Positions 63,127 to 64,000 of a DNA stretch of 64,000 bases are shown here, one piece after another (positions within the stretch are counted from its first letter, which is position 1; the number at the start of each line of letters is the position of its first letter). The position numbers were made by a program, and so were the translations under genes. Origin of the DNA: Novosphingobium subterraneum (GTDB lineage: Bacteria > Pseudomonadota > Alphaproteobacteria > Sphingomonadales > Sphingomonadaceae). Where the stretch lies: contig NZ_JRVC01000002.1 in NCBI RefSeq assembly GCF_000807925.1, forward strand, positions 1-64,000, read 5' to 3'. The notes under the pieces are model-generated. The model was not told where the DNA came from, did not search any database, and saw nothing but the letters and a program-made list of their open reading frames with translations.

Positions 63127-64000
63127 TCACTTGTTGTCGTCGACTTCCGAGAACTCGGCGTCGACCACGTCGTCATCAGCCTTCGGAGCCTCGGCGCCTG
63201 GAGAAGCCGCAGCAGCCTGCTCCTTCTCGTAGATCGCCTGGCCCATCTTCATGGCCTTTTCAGTGAGCGCCTGGGTCTTGGCGGTCATCTCTTCCGAGTT
63301 ACCACTTTCAACCGCTGCCTTCGCCTCGGCGATGGCGGCTTCGATCTCTGCCTTCAGCGATGCGTCAATCTTGTCGCCGTTCTCTTCAAGCTGGCGCTCG
63401 GTCGCGTGGATGAGGCTTTCGGCGTTGTTCTTGGCTTCCGCCTCGGCACGACGCTTCTTGTCCTCTTCGGCGAACTTCTCGGCATCGCGGACCATCTGGT
63501 CGATGTCAGCGTCCGACAGACCACCAGACGCCTGGATGCGGATCTGCTGTTCCTTGCCGGTGCCCTTGTCCTTCGCGCTCACGTTCACGATGCCGTTGGC
63601 GTCGATGTCGAACGTCACCTCGATCTGCGGCACGCCGCGCCGTGCGGGCGGAATGCCGACGAGGTCGAACTGGCCGAGGAGCTTGTTGTCCTGCGCCATT
63701 TCGCGCTCGCCCTGGAAGACCCGGATCGTCACTGCCTGCTGATTGTCCTCGGCAGTCGAATAGACCTGGCTCTTCTTGGTCGGGATCGTGGTGTTGCGGT
63801 CGATCATCTTGGTCATGATGCCGCCCAGCGTCTCGATCCCCAGCGAAAGCGGGGTCACGTCGAGCAGCAGCACATCCTTGACGTCGCCCTGCAGCACGCC
63901 TGCCTGGATTGCAGCACCCATGGCGACGACTTCGTCCGGGTTCACACCGGTGTGCGGATCCTTGCCGAAGAAGTCCTTCACCACTTCGCGGACCTTGGGC
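63127..64000 (-). CDS. dnaK: Chaperone DnaK, C-terminal part (gene continues beyond the window)
   Basis: This is the 3-prime part of the Hsp70 gene; about 290 residues lie within the window and the frame stays open to the edge. Visible are the end of the nucleotide-binding domain ([16 protein letters not shown], then the linker [19 protein letters not shown]), the substrate-binding domain ([23 protein letters not shown]-type segment [15 protein letters not shown]) and the alpha-helical lid, ending in [16 protein letters not shown] with the canonical EEVD-like acidic tail. It pairs with dnaJ downstream. The start and the ATPase core are outside the window. Confidence 0.96.
   Translation of the reverse strand, partial: PKVREVVKDFFGKDPHTGVNPDEVVAMGAAIQAGVLQGDVKDVLLLDVTPLSLGIETLGGIMTKMIDRNTTIPTKKSQVYSTAEDNQQAVTIRVFQGEREMAQDNKLLGQFDLVGIPPARRGVPQIEVTFDIDANGIVNVSAKDKGTGKEQQIRIQASGGLSDADIDQMVRDAEKFAEEDKKRRAEAEAKNNAESLIHATERQLEENGDKIDASLKAEIEAAIAEAKAAVESGNSEEMTAKTQALTEKAMKMGQAIYEKEQAAAASPGAEAPKADDDVVDAEFSEVDDNK

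Noticed and set aside
1-64000. tRNA, rRNA, CRISPR arrays, prophage, integrase or transposase genes
   Set aside because: Looked for throughout by eye; no cloverleaf-like segments, spaced repeats or recognisable mobile-element proteins were seen. Intergenic spaces are too short for most of these.

Overview
The window reads as chromosomal DNA of a GC-rich alphaproteobacterium, most likely a sphingomonad close to Novosphingobium. The clues are a dusB-ntrB-ntrC-ntrY-ntrX block followed by hfq and hflX, a fused ispDF, direct-repeat SOS boxes of the form GTTC-N7-GTTC, the order lexA / comEC / gltX / gltA, an Hfq made of two Sm domains, and a prsK-prsR PEP-CTERM-type regulatory pair. I found no rRNA, tRNA, CRISPR array, transposase or integrase. 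Genes are tightly packed, with many ATGA or TGATG overlaps and several convergent pairs with 3-prime overlaps or gaps of only a few bases.

Layout. 1-10 kb: mazG (+), convergent with hflX, then hfq and the nitrogen two-component systems ntrX/ntrY/ntrC/ntrB with dusB, all on the minus strand. 10.4-14.8 kb: isoprenoid gene ispDF, an exported orphan, pncC, a Coq10/RatA-like START protein, lipA and a beta-carbonic anhydrase. 14.8-21.6 kb: an exported repeat-rich protein, gyrA with a DUF952 partner, a secreted serine hydrolase and a NYN/OST-HTH protein. 21.8-30.8 kb: moaC-moeA, lexA with its own SOS box, a TonB-like protein, comEC, gltX and gltA. The 3-prime end of gltA is duplicated just downstream. 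30.8-37.5 kb: a four-gene minus-strand operon of signalling-like proteins, two of which have lost the phospho-accepting histidine. It diverges from a large membrane-anchored coiled-coil protein with TipN-like architecture. 37.5-46.9 kb: a DNA-damage region in two SOS-controlled transcription units, imuA-imuB and radical SAM-UdgX-dnaE2. 47-52.4 kb: metabolism and transport (FMN-binding-split protein, amino-acid permease, panB, a TerC/DUF475 membrane protein, alpha-methylacyl-CoA racemase). 52.4-59 kb: exopolysaccharide/PEP-CTERM regulation (TPR protein, prsR, prsK, sugar transferase). 59-64 kb: a small membrane protein, a large patatin-like protein, a REP-like inverted pair, dnaJ and the 3-prime part of dnaK.

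Working together. LexA at 23.6 kb is the probable repressor of itself, of imuAB and of the radical SAM-UdgX-dnaE2 operon, because all three carry an exact GTTC-N7-GTTC box at the promoter or ribosome-binding site. The two most notable systems are this split mutasome, in which the error-prone polymerase is co-transcribed with a uracil-crosslinking UdgX fusion and a radical SAM protein instead of with imuAB, and the apparently phosphate-free signalling operon at 30.8-34.9 kb. The tandem Hfq, with hflX apparently starting at a CTG that overlaps its stop codon, is a third point of interest. Product names rest on motif recognition by eye; no database search was run.
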